In this document: piece by piece, positions 23,697-31,515 of the stretch
Numbering within the stretch: the stretch's first letter is position 1
Layout of the letters: the number at the start of each line of letters is the position of its first letter
Assembly (NCBI RefSeq): GCF_000420825.1
Contig: NZ_ATVR01000001.1
Location: 62,001-126,000 of the forward strand
From: Butyrivibrio sp. AE2015
GTDB taxonomy: Bacteria > Bacillota > Clostridia > Lachnospirales > Lachnospiraceae
Length of the DNA stretch: 64,000 bases
Direction: 5' to 3'
Translations under genes and position numbers: made by a program
The notes under the pieces: model-generated
Databases searched by the model: none
Told to the model about the DNA's origin: nothing
What the model saw: only the letters and a program-made list of their open reading frames with translations

Positions 23697-24989
23697 ATGA
23701 TCGACATTAAATTTTTACGTGAAAACCCAGATGTAGTAAGAGAGAACATCAAGAAAAAATTCCAGGATGAAAAACTTCCTCTTGTTGATGAAGTAATAAA
23801 GCTTGATGAAGAAAGAAGATCAAACCAGCAGGAAGCTGATGAAATCCGTGCTCACAAGAATAAGATTTCTAAAGAGATCGGTGGACTCATGGCTCAGGGC
23901 AAAAAAGACGAAGCAATGGCCCTTAAGGATGAAGTAGCAAAAGAAGCAAAGAGACTTGAAGAGCTCGAGGAAAATCAGAAGAAACTTGACGAAGAAGTTA
24001 CTAACAAAATGATGATCATTCCTCAGATAATAGATGAGTCAGTTCCAATCGGTAAAGATGATTCACAGAACGTTGAGATTGAAAAGTTTGGCGAACCAGT
24101 CGTTCCTGATTTTGAGATTCCTTATCATACAGATATCATGGAGAGCTTCAACGGTATTGACCTTGATGCAGCTAGAAGAGTTGCTGGTAATGGATTCTAT
24201 TATCTTATGGGTGATATCGCAAGACTTCATTCTGCAGTTATCTCATATGCAAGAGATTTCATGATCGACAGAGGATTTACATATTGTGTACCTCCTTTCA
24301 TGATCCATGGAAACGTTGTTGCAGGTGTTATGAGTTTCCCAGAAATGGAAGCTATGATGTATAAGATTGAAGGTGAAGACCTCTATCTTATCGGAACTAG
24401 TGAACATTCAATGATTGGTAAGTTCATCGATCAGATCATTCCTGAAGATGAAGTACCAAAGGCACTTACAAGTTATTCACCTTGCTTCAGAAAAGAAAAA
24501 GGTGCTCATGGAATAGAAGAGCGTGGAGTTTATAGAATTCACCAGTTTGAAAAGCAGGAAATGGTTGTTATATGTAAACCAGAAGAATCAAAGACATGGT
24601 ATGACAAGCTCTGGAAGAACACAGTAGATCTTTTCAGATCTATGGATATTCCTGTTCGTACACTTGAGTGCTGTTCTGGAGATTTGGCAGACCTTAAGTG
24701 CAAGTCATGTGACGTAGAGGCTTGGTCACCAAGACAGAAGAAATACTTTGAAGTTGGTAGCTGCTCTAACCTTGGAGACGCACAGGCAAGAAGACTTAAG
24801 ATCAGAATCAAAGGTAAAGATGGAAATTACCTTGCACATACACTTAACAACACTGTTGTTGCTCCTCCAAGAATGCTTATTGCATTCCTTGAGAACAACC
24901 TTCAGGCTGATGGAAGCGTAAGAATTCCTGAAGTTCTCCGTCCATACATGGGTGGAAAAGAAGTTCTTGTTCCTACAAAAAAGAACTAA
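23697..24989 (+). CDS. serS: Seryl-tRNA synthetase
   Basis: 430 aa class II synthetase charging tRNA-Ser. N-terminal coiled-coil arm (about 30-105, binds the tRNA long variable arm). Motif 2 reads PCFRKEKGAHG with HQFEKQEM. The motif 3 region reads AHTLNNTVVAPPRMLIAFLENN over two stretches, and the C-terminus IPEVLRPYMGG. Several motifs differ from the usual bacterial form (for example GSCSNLGDAQARR). The start is the ATG at 23697 behind GGAGGAG; an in-frame TTG at 23682 overlaps that ribosome site. Confidence 0.96.
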   Translation: MIDIKFLRENPDVVRENIKKKFQDEKLPLVDEVIKLDEERRSNQQEADEIRAHKNKISKEIGGLMAQGKKDEAMALKDEVAKEAKRLEELEENQKKLDEEVTNKMMIIPQIIDESVPIGKDDSQNVEIEKFGEPVVPDFEIPYHTDIMESFNGIDLDAARRVAGNGFYYLMGDIARLHSAVISYARDFMIDRGFTYCVPPFMIHGNVVAGVMSFPEMEAMMYKIEGEDLYLIGTSEHSMIGKFIDQIIPEDEVPKALTSYSPCFRKEKGAHGIEERGVYRIHQFEKQEMVVICKPEESKTWYDKLWKNTVDLFRSMDIPVRTLECCSGDLADLKCKSCDVEAWSPRQKKYFEVGSCSNLGDAQARRLKIRIKGKDGNYLAHTLNNTVVAPPRMLIAFLENNLQADGSVRIPEVLRPYMGGKEVLVPTKKN

Positions 24990-25025
24990 TTATTTAATCG
25001 AAACTCAGAAAGAGGTGAAATCTTA

Positions 25026-25913
25026 TTGCATAAATTCTTAAGAGCGGTAGGTTTTTCCAAAATTAAAGATAGAAAAGAACTTACAAAGTTAATAACTGAT
25101 TCTATACAAAATGCAGGAAAGCGCTCATATGTGACAACAGGTGATAACATAATACTGGCTGAATTTGCAAGAGATTTTGCTGATGGTATCGGATTTGCTG
25201 TATGCGGGGAATTTGATGAGGACGATAAATTCATATATGAATATTACTATCCTTATCTTGTTCCAACAGGGATAAGTACTGAAGAAGATATCAATGTTGA
25301 GAGACATGCAGCGCAATATTCATACGCCGGAGTTTGTAATGAACCAAGAATTGGAGTGACACTTATTTTTTACCTTCAAAATATGATTCCATATGTGAAG
25401 TATGAAAATGAAGATCATTTTCCAATACGAGGAACAACTCTTTCTCTTTCTGCTCTGTCAATTAAGGGACAGATACTTATGCCCATAGCCAAGACAGAAG
25501 AGGAAAAAGAGGTTGCCAAAAAGAAAAACAATTATAGAAATAAGTTAATAAATAATGCAAGGAGAGGGGATGAGACAGCAATCGAATCCCTGACCCTTGA
25601 CGATATGGATCTTTACACAACACTTTCCAAGAAAATCAGAAAGCAGGATGTATACAGTCTCGTTGATTCATACTTTATGCCTTATGGCGTAGAGTGTGAT
25701 CATTACTCAGTTCTTGGTGAAATAAAAGAAACAAGGACAGTTGAGAATAGTATGACAAAAGAGAAAATTCATATCATGCGGGTGAACTGCAATGACCTTG
25801 AATTTGATGTTTGTATAAATGATGAAGATTTGTTGGGAGAACCAGCAGTTGGTAGAAGATTCAAAGGAAATATCTGGATGCAGGGTTATATTAATTTTCC
25901 AGATGCAAATTGA
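25026..25913 (+). CDS. DUF3881 family protein
   Basis: 295 aa, no signal or membrane segment. Starts at TTG (HKFLRAVGFSKIKDR) 9 nt behind GAGGTG; no ATG is near. I recognise it as the DUF3881 family, which as far as I know is mostly confined to Lachnospiraceae. Function is unknown. It lies between serS and deoD, 14 nt before the latter, and is probably co-transcribed with deoD. It supports the taxonomic guess. Confidence 0.8.
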   Translation: MHKFLRAVGFSKIKDRKELTKLITDSIQNAGKRSYVTTGDNIILAEFARDFADGIGFAVCGEFDEDDKFIYEYYYPYLVPTGISTEEDINVERHAAQYSYAGVCNEPRIGVTLIFYLQNMIPYVKYENEDHFPIRGTTLSLSALSIKGQILMPIAKTEEEKEVAKKKNNYRNKLINNARRGDETAIESLTLDDMDLYTTLSKKIRKQDVYSLVDSYFMPYGVECDHYSVLGEIKETRTVENSMTKEKIHIMRVNCNDLEFDVCINDEDLLGEPAVGRRFKGNIWMQGYINFPDAN

Positions 25914-25927
25914 AAGGAGATTAAACT

Positions 25928-26635
25928 ATGTCAACACCACATAATAGCGCAGAAAAAGGTGATATAGCAAAGACCGTCTTAATGCCAGGTGATCCACTTC
26001 GTGCGAAGTTTATAGCTGAGACATTTATGACTGATATAAAGTGCTTCAATGAAGTAAGAGGAATGCTCGGTTTTACAGGTAAGTATGATGGAAAAGAAAT
26101 CTCAGTAATGGGACATGGTATGGGAATTCCTTCAATTGGAATCTACACTTATGAACTTTTTAACTTCTATGATGTGGATAACATCATCAGAGTTGGTAGC
26201 GCCGGTGGATTACAGGACGATGTTAATGTAAGAGACATCATTTTTGCAATGGGTGCTCACACAGATTCAAACTATGGATTCCAGTTCGGACTTCCAGGAA
26301 CATTTGCTCCAACAGCAAGCTACAAGATTCTTGAAAAAGCAGTGGCTATAGCAAAAGAAAAAGGTGTTACCTATCATGTAGGTGATGTTCTTTCATCAGA
26401 TGCATTCTACAAGAAATGCAATGAGAGCGAACTTTACAAGAAGATGGGAGCCCTTGCTGTAGAGATGGAAACACCAGCTCTCTACATGAATGCAGCAGAA
26501 GCTCACAAGAATGCACTTACAATTCTTACAATTTCTGATCACCTCTTCAAGAGTGAAGAGCTTTCAGCACAGGAGCGTCAGACAAGCTTCACAGACATGA
26601 TGGAAATTGCACTTAAAACAGCAATTCAGCTTTAA
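25928..26635 (+). CDS. deoD: Purine-nucleoside phosphorylase, DeoD type
   Basis: 235 aa, hexameric class. Cleaves purine (deoxy)ribonucleosides with phosphate to base and sugar-1-phosphate. N-terminal MSTPHNSAEKGDIAKTVLMP with phosphate-binding GDPLRAKF, GSAGGLQDDV in the core, EMETPALYM for ribose contacts and the catalytic Asp in SDHLF. AGGAG lies 8 nt before the ATG. Ends at the terminator at 26645. Confidence 0.97.
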   Translation: MSTPHNSAEKGDIAKTVLMPGDPLRAKFIAETFMTDIKCFNEVRGMLGFTGKYDGKEISVMGHGMGIPSIGIYTYELFNFYDVDNIIRVGSAGGLQDDVNVRDIIFAMGAHTDSNYGFQFGLPGTFAPTASYKILEKAVAIAKEKGVTYHVGDVLSSDAFYKKCNESELYKKMGALAVEMETPALYMNAAEAHKNALTILTISDHLFKSEELSAQERQTSFTDMMEIALKTAIQL

Positions 26636-26644
26636 TTATTCAAG

Positions 26645-26673
26645 AAAGGAAGTCTTCGGACTTCCTTTTTTAG
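26645..26673 (+). terminator. Terminator after deoD
   Basis: AAAGGAAGTC (26645-26654), UUCG tetraloop, GACTTCCTTT (26659-26668) then more T. A textbook intrinsic terminator ending the parA-deoD stretch and marking the left edge of the accessory island. Confidence 0.9.
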
Positions 26674-26675
26674 TT

Positions 26676-27072
26676 ATTGAAATTATCTAAGAAATATTAT
26701 CATTAAGGACAAAAGAAAACATTTTAAATTGGGAATGCTATATACAAGACCTCTATAATGAAGTTAGCACGATTTGAGCCCCTGAATTAATTTAGTTCTG
26801 ATAATACATAGCATAGAATGTCGGGAATCGATATAGCAACAGAATGGATGCATATTAAAAAGAAATGATTATATGAAAATTAGAGAATGATAAGAACTAT
26901 CCGCATTTTTTCGGATAGTTCTTTTTAATGTTCTCAATGAAATAAAAAGAGTACTGGAGAATAGAAAAAATCGTAATATTTACGAATTGTATTATGTTAA
27001 GAGTTATAATTTTGTTATAAGTTTAGAAATAGAACACAATCAAAAATTAAGAATATATAGAGGAAAGCCTTA
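26676..27072. promoter_or_regulatory. Left edge of accessory island: terminator, palindrome and promoter
   Basis: No gene seen. A second strong terminator hairpin lies at 26892-26923 (12-bp stem AAGAACTATCCG, then TTTTT); what it terminates is unclear, as no frame upstream of it looks coding, so 26690-26890 may be a remnant or a small RNA. The palindrome TCGTAA-TAT-TTACGA is at 26971-26985, and TATAAT at 27005-27010 is a likely -10 element. GAGGAAAG just before 27073 is the ribosome site of the next gene. Confidence 0.55.
26971..26985. promoter_or_regulatory. Candidate operator, copy 1 (TCGTAA-N3-TTACGA)
   Basis: Palindrome with 6-bp arms and a TAT spacer, centred about 27 bases before the TATAAT at 27005. 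A second copy with the same arms and a 3-base spacer is at 30152-30166, before the second operon of the island. The position would cover the -35 region, so it may be a repressor or activator site. No gene for a matching regulator is recognised in the window. Confidence 0.6.
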
Positions 27073-28035
27073 ATGAGCATAAAAAAAGAAAAATCTGTTA
27101 CGAAAGAATTAAGTCAACAATACAATCCTTATGAACATTCTGTTATTAAAAATGTTAATTATTATTTCAGTCTTGGAGCACATACAGATACAGAAGCTGT
27201 ACCAGGAATGCCTGATTATGGATATTCTCGTATGATTGTCGGTTATGAAGATAAAACATTAGAACCAGGAACAGTTTATATACCGGGGACGGAGGCTGGA
27301 TATATTCCGAAGTATTACTTTTTTTTAAGTTCAGAAAATAGGGTAATGAGAGAATATCTGGAAAAACATCTGTTAGCAAGATTACTATTGAATCTAAAAT
27401 GGAAAATTAAAAGTATTTTCGATATTATAAAAAAGGCCTTATTATACATTATCTGTTGCATTCTCTTTATGATGCTGATTAATGCCATTTGCTTAGTAAT
27501 AGATTTTATTAAACAGAACAGTATCAAAAAACCTACTTTAGATACTGTTTCAGAAATCGAAGAATCAACCGATTTAGTTAGTATAGCCTCATTTAATGAT
27601 AGTACCTGGCATGAAGTAACAGATAGATTTGATTTAAAACAAGAAAATGTGTTGTATTACGGTGATTACAGGTTAACAAAATTTAATTCCAAGTCATGTA
27701 TAGGTGTTGATATAGGTTCAAATTCAGTGATTGATGATATCGCAGATTACGGATTTACAATTAGTATTTTTGATTCAGATGTTGTTTATTTAGAATTCTA
27801 TAACAATACCTCAGATAGTATTTATCCAGTGGAATTATCAGTAGAACAATGGGATTCCAATTACTATGATACTGATGTCGCAGATATGGTAGACTACGTA
27901 TTGTCAGGATATTCGGAAGGAAGTAATGGATTTGGATTGGTAACTATGACTTTCTCTACCGGAAATTATTTAACAATGGGAATATACAAGCAAGATGATC
28001 AATTATATGCTTTTAACATTGATCTTGCAGAATAG
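27073..28035 (+). CDS. Unknown membrane protein with an extracellular domain shared with the transglutaminase-like protein
   Basis: 320 aa, not recognised as a known family. Residues 1-115 are soluble and probably cytoplasmic (basic residues flank the helix). One membrane segment at 121-145 (LLYIICCILFMMLINAI). Residues about 175-318 form an outside domain that aligns well with residues 70-210 of the protein at 31516: shared blocks are ADYGF, an acidic D-D/K-D turn before E-x-YNNT, LxSGYS, GFG followed by TxTFSTG, and a G-I/V-x-K-x-D-x-x-LY-x-x-NI end. First gene of island operon 1, behind the TCGTAA palindrome. Codon use is more AT-rich than in the flanking genes. Confidence 0.75.
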   Translation: MSIKKEKSVTKELSQQYNPYEHSVIKNVNYYFSLGAHTDTEAVPGMPDYGYSRMIVGYEDKTLEPGTVYIPGTEAGYIPKYYFFLSSENRVMREYLEKHLLARLLLNLKWKIKSIFDIIKKALLYIICCILFMMLINAICLVIDFIKQNSIKKPTLDTVSEIEESTDLVSIASFNDSTWHEVTDRFDLKQENVLYYGDYRLTKFNSKSCIGVDIGSNSVIDDIADYGFTISIFDSDVVYLEFYNNTSDSIYPVELSVEQWDSNYYDTDVADMVDYVLSGYSEGSNGFGLVTMTFSTGNYLTMGIYKQDDQLYAFNIDLAE

Positions 28036-28094
28036 ATTTTTAGATATATACAATATGACTTTCATGAACAAATATATATTATAAGGAGGCTCTT

Positions 28095-29171
28095 ATGGAC
28101 AATAATAAAATAAAAACAGTCAAACGTTTTATAAATAGAAAAAGAAAGTTGCAGCAAAGGTTAGAGGATTTTGAATGCATGATGCTAGGAATGCGAGGCG
28201 GGTATATTGCTGAAGCATGTGATGATAAAGGAGAACTCACTTTTTATCCATCGTATACAGAAGATCTCATAGAGTATATGACAGAGAGCATCTCTGAAAT
28301 TAGAGCATATAAAAGAACTGTAGCTGATGAGAAAAGTGGTGACAATATAATAATGACATCTCTTTCTGATAAGGAAAAAGATTTTTATAAAAGTTTTTTT
28401 TACCTTATGTTTGGTGTTTCCTTATTTATACCGCCGTTCAAAGGAAACTGGAGATATAATTTAGGCCCGGGTACATTTGAAGTCGTTATCAACAATATAA
28501 AAACTATTAATACAGGAAATCGTCCCAATAAATGGTATGAAGATCAGGGTGAAATGAACAAGGATATTATTGTACTGCAGGAGATGCCCGAATTTTCAGA
28601 TAAAAAGATTGATAAACTAGGGGTGTTATACGATATTCTTTGTGCATACAGATATGTAACAGGTAAACTTTTTTCTGAAGAAATTAGTGGAACACAAAGA
28701 GATAATGCCATCTTAAAGATGAATGATATAGAAAGAATGGCATACGATGAAATTGAGCATGTAAATGAGAGTGAATTAAAAAGGGATATTTACTTGAATT
28801 ATTCTATTTTAACTCCGGAACAGATGGAGCAGTGGAATAGTCGTGATATTAATTCTTTTGGTGAAGTTTCAAAAGTAAATGAGATTAATAACGGAAAAAT
28901 ATCCGATTGGAAAAAGTATTTTGATGATGAGAAGAGACTTGAAAGCAGTATAAAAATATTTATGGAAGGAATCTTTGATCCTTCTATTCGTGCTGATTTT
29001 GAGGGAGAGACAAGTAATATGACTGTTATTCTAGCGGTCGAGCTTGGAATGGCAAAATGCGGAGTAACTGACATATTGCATGATGATATATTTTTCCCTG
29101 CATATACATATCTGAACAAGGCATATAATGCAGCATATCAGTGGCTAAATATAGATATTGACGAAGAGTAA
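28095..29171 (+). CDS. Unknown 358-aa soluble protein (island operon 1)
   Basis: Not recognised. No signal peptide or membrane helix. The N-terminus is basic and helical (KRFINRKRKLQQRLEDFECM), then mixed helix with many charged residues. A Tyr/Pro/Gly-rich stretch around 110-135 (SLFIPPFKGNWRYNLGPGTF) may be a small folded core. The strong ribosome site AAGGAGG is 8 nt before the ATG, so it is a genuine gene. It lies 59 nt after the membrane protein and 19 nt before the coiled-coil protein, clearly one operon. Confidence 0.75.
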   Translation: MDNNKIKTVKRFINRKRKLQQRLEDFECMMLGMRGGYIAEACDDKGELTFYPSYTEDLIEYMTESISEIRAYKRTVADEKSGDNIIMTSLSDKEKDFYKSFFYLMFGVSLFIPPFKGNWRYNLGPGTFEVVINNIKTINTGNRPNKWYEDQGEMNKDIIVLQEMPEFSDKKIDKLGVLYDILCAYRYVTGKLFSEEISGTQRDNAILKMNDIERMAYDEIEHVNESELKRDIYLNYSILTPEQMEQWNSRDINSFGEVSKVNEINNGKISDWKKYFDDEKRLESSIKIFMEGIFDPSIRADFEGETSNMTVILAVELGMAKCGVTDILHDDIFFPAYTYLNKAYNAAYQWLNIDIDEE

Positions 29172-29190
29172 TGAAAGCGGAGGAAATACT

Positions 29191-30129
29191 ATGGGAAAGC
29201 TAAAAGATTTCGTTTTCAATGAAGTACGATCTGATTATGTCATAAATAGAAAAGATTCATTTTTATATAAATTTCTTTTAGAAGGAAAAATGAAGGATAA
29301 ATGTTGTGGACTTGATCAAAATAAGCAGGAAAAGGTAATTCACAAGGCAGCAACAGATCTTATGTATAATCTGGGTTATCCACTGAGTGCTGAAAAAAAT
29401 GTAGAAAAACTAAAATCAGAGCTGGCAGATTATGATAATGTTAAGCAAAAAGCCAGAGAGAGAATGGCTGCAGCGAGTATCAATGAAGCTGCACGAATTA
29501 ATAAAAAAGTCATAGAAAAAGAACAGAGTCTTAATGAGCGACTTGCTGAAGCAGAAGCTGAGCGCATAAAAGACAAAGGTAGAGAAAAAAGACATAATAA
29601 CACCGCACTTGACCTGGCAGATATGTGGTATACCCAATACGGAATTCGAAATCATGAAGGTAATCATGCATCGATAGAAGAATGTCAGGAACTGTATGAT
29701 ATTTTAAAAAGACAAGCTGCATATAAAAACGTGATAGTTCCTGTTCGTATTGATTCTGATGCTGGAACAGGCATATACATCATCGGAAGTGAATACAAAA
29801 TTCCATCTAAAATGAAGAACAAAATGCATTGTAATATTGTGATTCTGACTCCTTGTATTGAAGAAAGCACGTTTTCTATACGTGTTGATGATGAAGGATA
29901 TGAGGACATGGAAACAGCATTCGATTTTTTTGAAAATACTGCACATAAAAATGGCATGGAATTTATATCCTTTGGAAATGGGAAATCACCTGATGGAATT
30001 CCTAAAGTATTTAAAAAGTACTTTGAAGATGATGAAGAGGATAAGTTCAATACCGAAATGAATCGGATTGATATTTTAACAAAAGAAGATATTGAAGAGA
30101 CAATGAAGATTTTTGCAGATGAGGAGTAA
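29191..30129 (+). CDS. Unknown coiled-coil protein (island operon 1)
   Basis: 312 aa, not recognised. Residues about 65-125 form a long charged coiled coil (NKKVIEKEQSLNERLAEAEAE). Residues about 150-300 look like a mixed alpha/beta domain, with YKNVIVPVRIDSDAGTG followed by several hydrophobic strands. The start is ATG at 29191 behind GCGGAGG; a TTG at 29158 is in frame inside the previous gene and unlikely. The stop codon lies inside the loop of the terminator that ends operon 1. Confidence 0.72.
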   Translation: MGKLKDFVFNEVRSDYVINRKDSFLYKFLLEGKMKDKCCGLDQNKQEKVIHKAATDLMYNLGYPLSAEKNVEKLKSELADYDNVKQKARERMAAASINEAARINKKVIEKEQSLNERLAEAEAERIKDKGREKRHNNTALDLADMWYTQYGIRNHEGNHASIEECQELYDILKRQAAYKNVIVPVRIDSDAGTGIYIIGSEYKIPSKMKNKMHCNIVILTPCIEESTFSIRVDDEGYEDMETAFDFFENTAHKNGMEFISFGNGKSPDGIPKVFKKYFEDDEEDKFNTEMNRIDILTKEDIEETMKIFADEE

Positions 30130-30153
30130 GAGAAGTCTTGCTCCTCATTTTTC
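30119..30153 (+). terminator. Terminator at the end of island operon 1
   Basis: ATGAGGAG (30119-30126) pairs with CTCCTCAT (30141-30148), followed by TTTTT. The stop codon of the preceding gene (30127-30129) opens the loop. Its T run touches the palindrome of operon 2 at 30151. Confidence 0.75.
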
Positions 30154-30167
30154 GTAATAATTACGAA
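30151..30167. promoter_or_regulatory. Candidate operator, copy 2 (TTCGTAA-N3-TTACGAA)
   Basis: Palindrome TTCGTAATAATTACGAA, the same core as the site at 26971-26985 extended by one base pair each side. A TATTAT at 30187-30192 lies about 28 bases from its centre, matching the 27-base distance at copy 1. The shared geometry suggests one regulator controls both operons of the island. Confidence 0.62.
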
Positions 30168-30228
30168 GCATTAAATTGTGAACTGATATTATTTTTTCAT
30201 AAGAAAAAAACAGTATACGGAGGCTTCT

Positions 30229-31212
30229 ATGGAACTATTAGATAATGAAAAAGAAAAAAGTATACCATTCTATGAAAAAGGTTATATCAGTAAAAGAGAC
30301 AGAACTATAAAGGAAAACGTGGATGTTTCTAATCCTAGATATATATATGAATATCTTAAATGTAACGTTTTCAAACAGGATGATTATTGCAAAAATGCAG
30401 CAATGATTCTGTATAACCACATAAGAGGCATAACTTCCCGTAATTTGGTCTGTGGTCCATCAGGGTGTGGTAAGACATATTTATGGCAATGTCTAAAGAA
30501 AATCTGGCCACAAATTATATTTGTTGATTCATCAACTCTTACAAAGACCGGATGGAAAGGAAATAATAATGTTTCGGATTTTTTATCAAGGATAGATTTT
30601 CAGAAACCAAATTACATTATAGTTTTTGATGAATTTGATAAATGTATATCTCCTCAAATAACAAGTGAAGGACAGAATGTGTCTAAAGATATTCAGGCAG
30701 AATTTCTTAAATTGATTGAAGGGGAAACTGTTCCTGTAAAGATAGACAAAACAGAGATAACTATTGATACTAGTGGGATGAGTTTTGTATTCTGTGGCTC
30801 ATTTGCAGAAAAAGCCAGAGATATTTCAAAAGATAATACGAATATAGGTCTTGGTTTTGGCTCAGAGAAATATGAAGAAAAGCCATTTGAAAAGGAGCTT
30901 GCAATTAATGATGTGATTGATTTTGGACTAATACCTGAGCTTGCATCAAGAATAACAAGAATCGTAAATACGCGTCCTTTGATCTATGAGGACTATAGAT
31001 ATCTGATAATAGATCATCCAGCTTCTCCATTAAAAAAAATAGAAGAATTATATGGAATGAAAATGACTTTATCAAAGACAAAAATAGATGAAGTTGCCAG
31101 AAAGGCATATAACTCAGGATTGGGCATAAGGAATGTAGCATCGCAGCTTCAACAGATAATGGATGAGGACATTTTTGACAGTTTTTTAAAGGAGGAAACT
31201 TATGCACATTGA
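30229..31212 (+). CDS. ClpX-like AAA+ ATPase without zinc-binding domain
   Basis: 327 aa. AAA+ unfoldase core closest to ClpX: Walker A GPSGCGKT (76-83), Walker B IIVFDEFDK (130-138), the FLKLIEG helix (159-165), DFGLIPELASRI with the arginine finger at about R241, and a sensor-2 arginine R301 in GLGIRNVASQL. The N-terminal zinc finger of ClpX is absent. Where ClpX has the IGF loop that docks ClpP, this protein has NIGLGFGS (about 205-212), so contact with ClpP is possible but unproven. First gene of island operon 2, with GGAGG before the ATG. It overlaps the next gene by 11 nt. Not the housekeeping clpX, judging by length, context and AT-rich codons. Confidence 0.85.
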   Translation: MELLDNEKEKSIPFYEKGYISKRDRTIKENVDVSNPRYIYEYLKCNVFKQDDYCKNAAMILYNHIRGITSRNLVCGPSGCGKTYLWQCLKKIWPQIIFVDSSTLTKTGWKGNNNVSDFLSRIDFQKPNYIIVFDEFDKCISPQITSEGQNVSKDIQAEFLKLIEGETVPVKIDKTEITIDTSGMSFVFCGSFAEKARDISKDNTNIGLGFGSEKYEEKPFEKELAINDVIDFGLIPELASRITRIVNTRPLIYEDYRYLIIDHPASPLKKIEELYGMKMTLSKTKIDEVARKAYNSGLGIRNVASQLQQIMDEDIFDSFLKEETYAH

Positions 31213-31495
31213 TTTGAAATATGATGAAAAAGAATTATTATCACTCACAATCGAAGCGGATGAATCAGAGGATTCAGACATTTTACACAGTTATTCGCAG
31301 AAACTATTAATAAAAAATCCTGCTAAAACATTTTCAGAAATGGCCCAAAAAGGTGCGTTTGATTCCATGAGTGATGCAGAGTATGCTATAGCACTTAATA
31401 AAATAAAGATTATAAGTAAATTTTGGAGATGCGAACCAAACATGAATGTATTTCACGTGCTTGCTGAAGCAATAAGTTATATTTTAAACGAATAA
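31202..31495 (+). CDS. Small acidic protein of unknown function (island operon 2)
   Basis: 97 aa, soluble, acidic N-terminal half (EADESEDSDILHSYSQKLL), mostly helical. Not recognised. It overlaps the ATPase gene by 11 nt with its own AAGGAGG ribosome site, so translation is tightly linked. An adaptor or substrate of the ATPase would fit, but this is inference from position only. Confidence 0.7.
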   Translation: MHIDLKYDEKELLSLTIEADESEDSDILHSYSQKLLIKNPAKTFSEMAQKGAFDSMSDAEYAIALNKIKIISKFWRCEPNMNVFHVLAEAISYILNE

Positions 31496-31515
31496 TTGAT
31501 TAATTGGAGAATAAA

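Noticed and set aside
26640..26900. Search for a repeat of the tRNA-Arg 3' end as left attachment site of the island
   Set aside because: No stretch near the deoD end matches the tRNA 3' end well, and no integrase gene is present; an integrative element is not supported.
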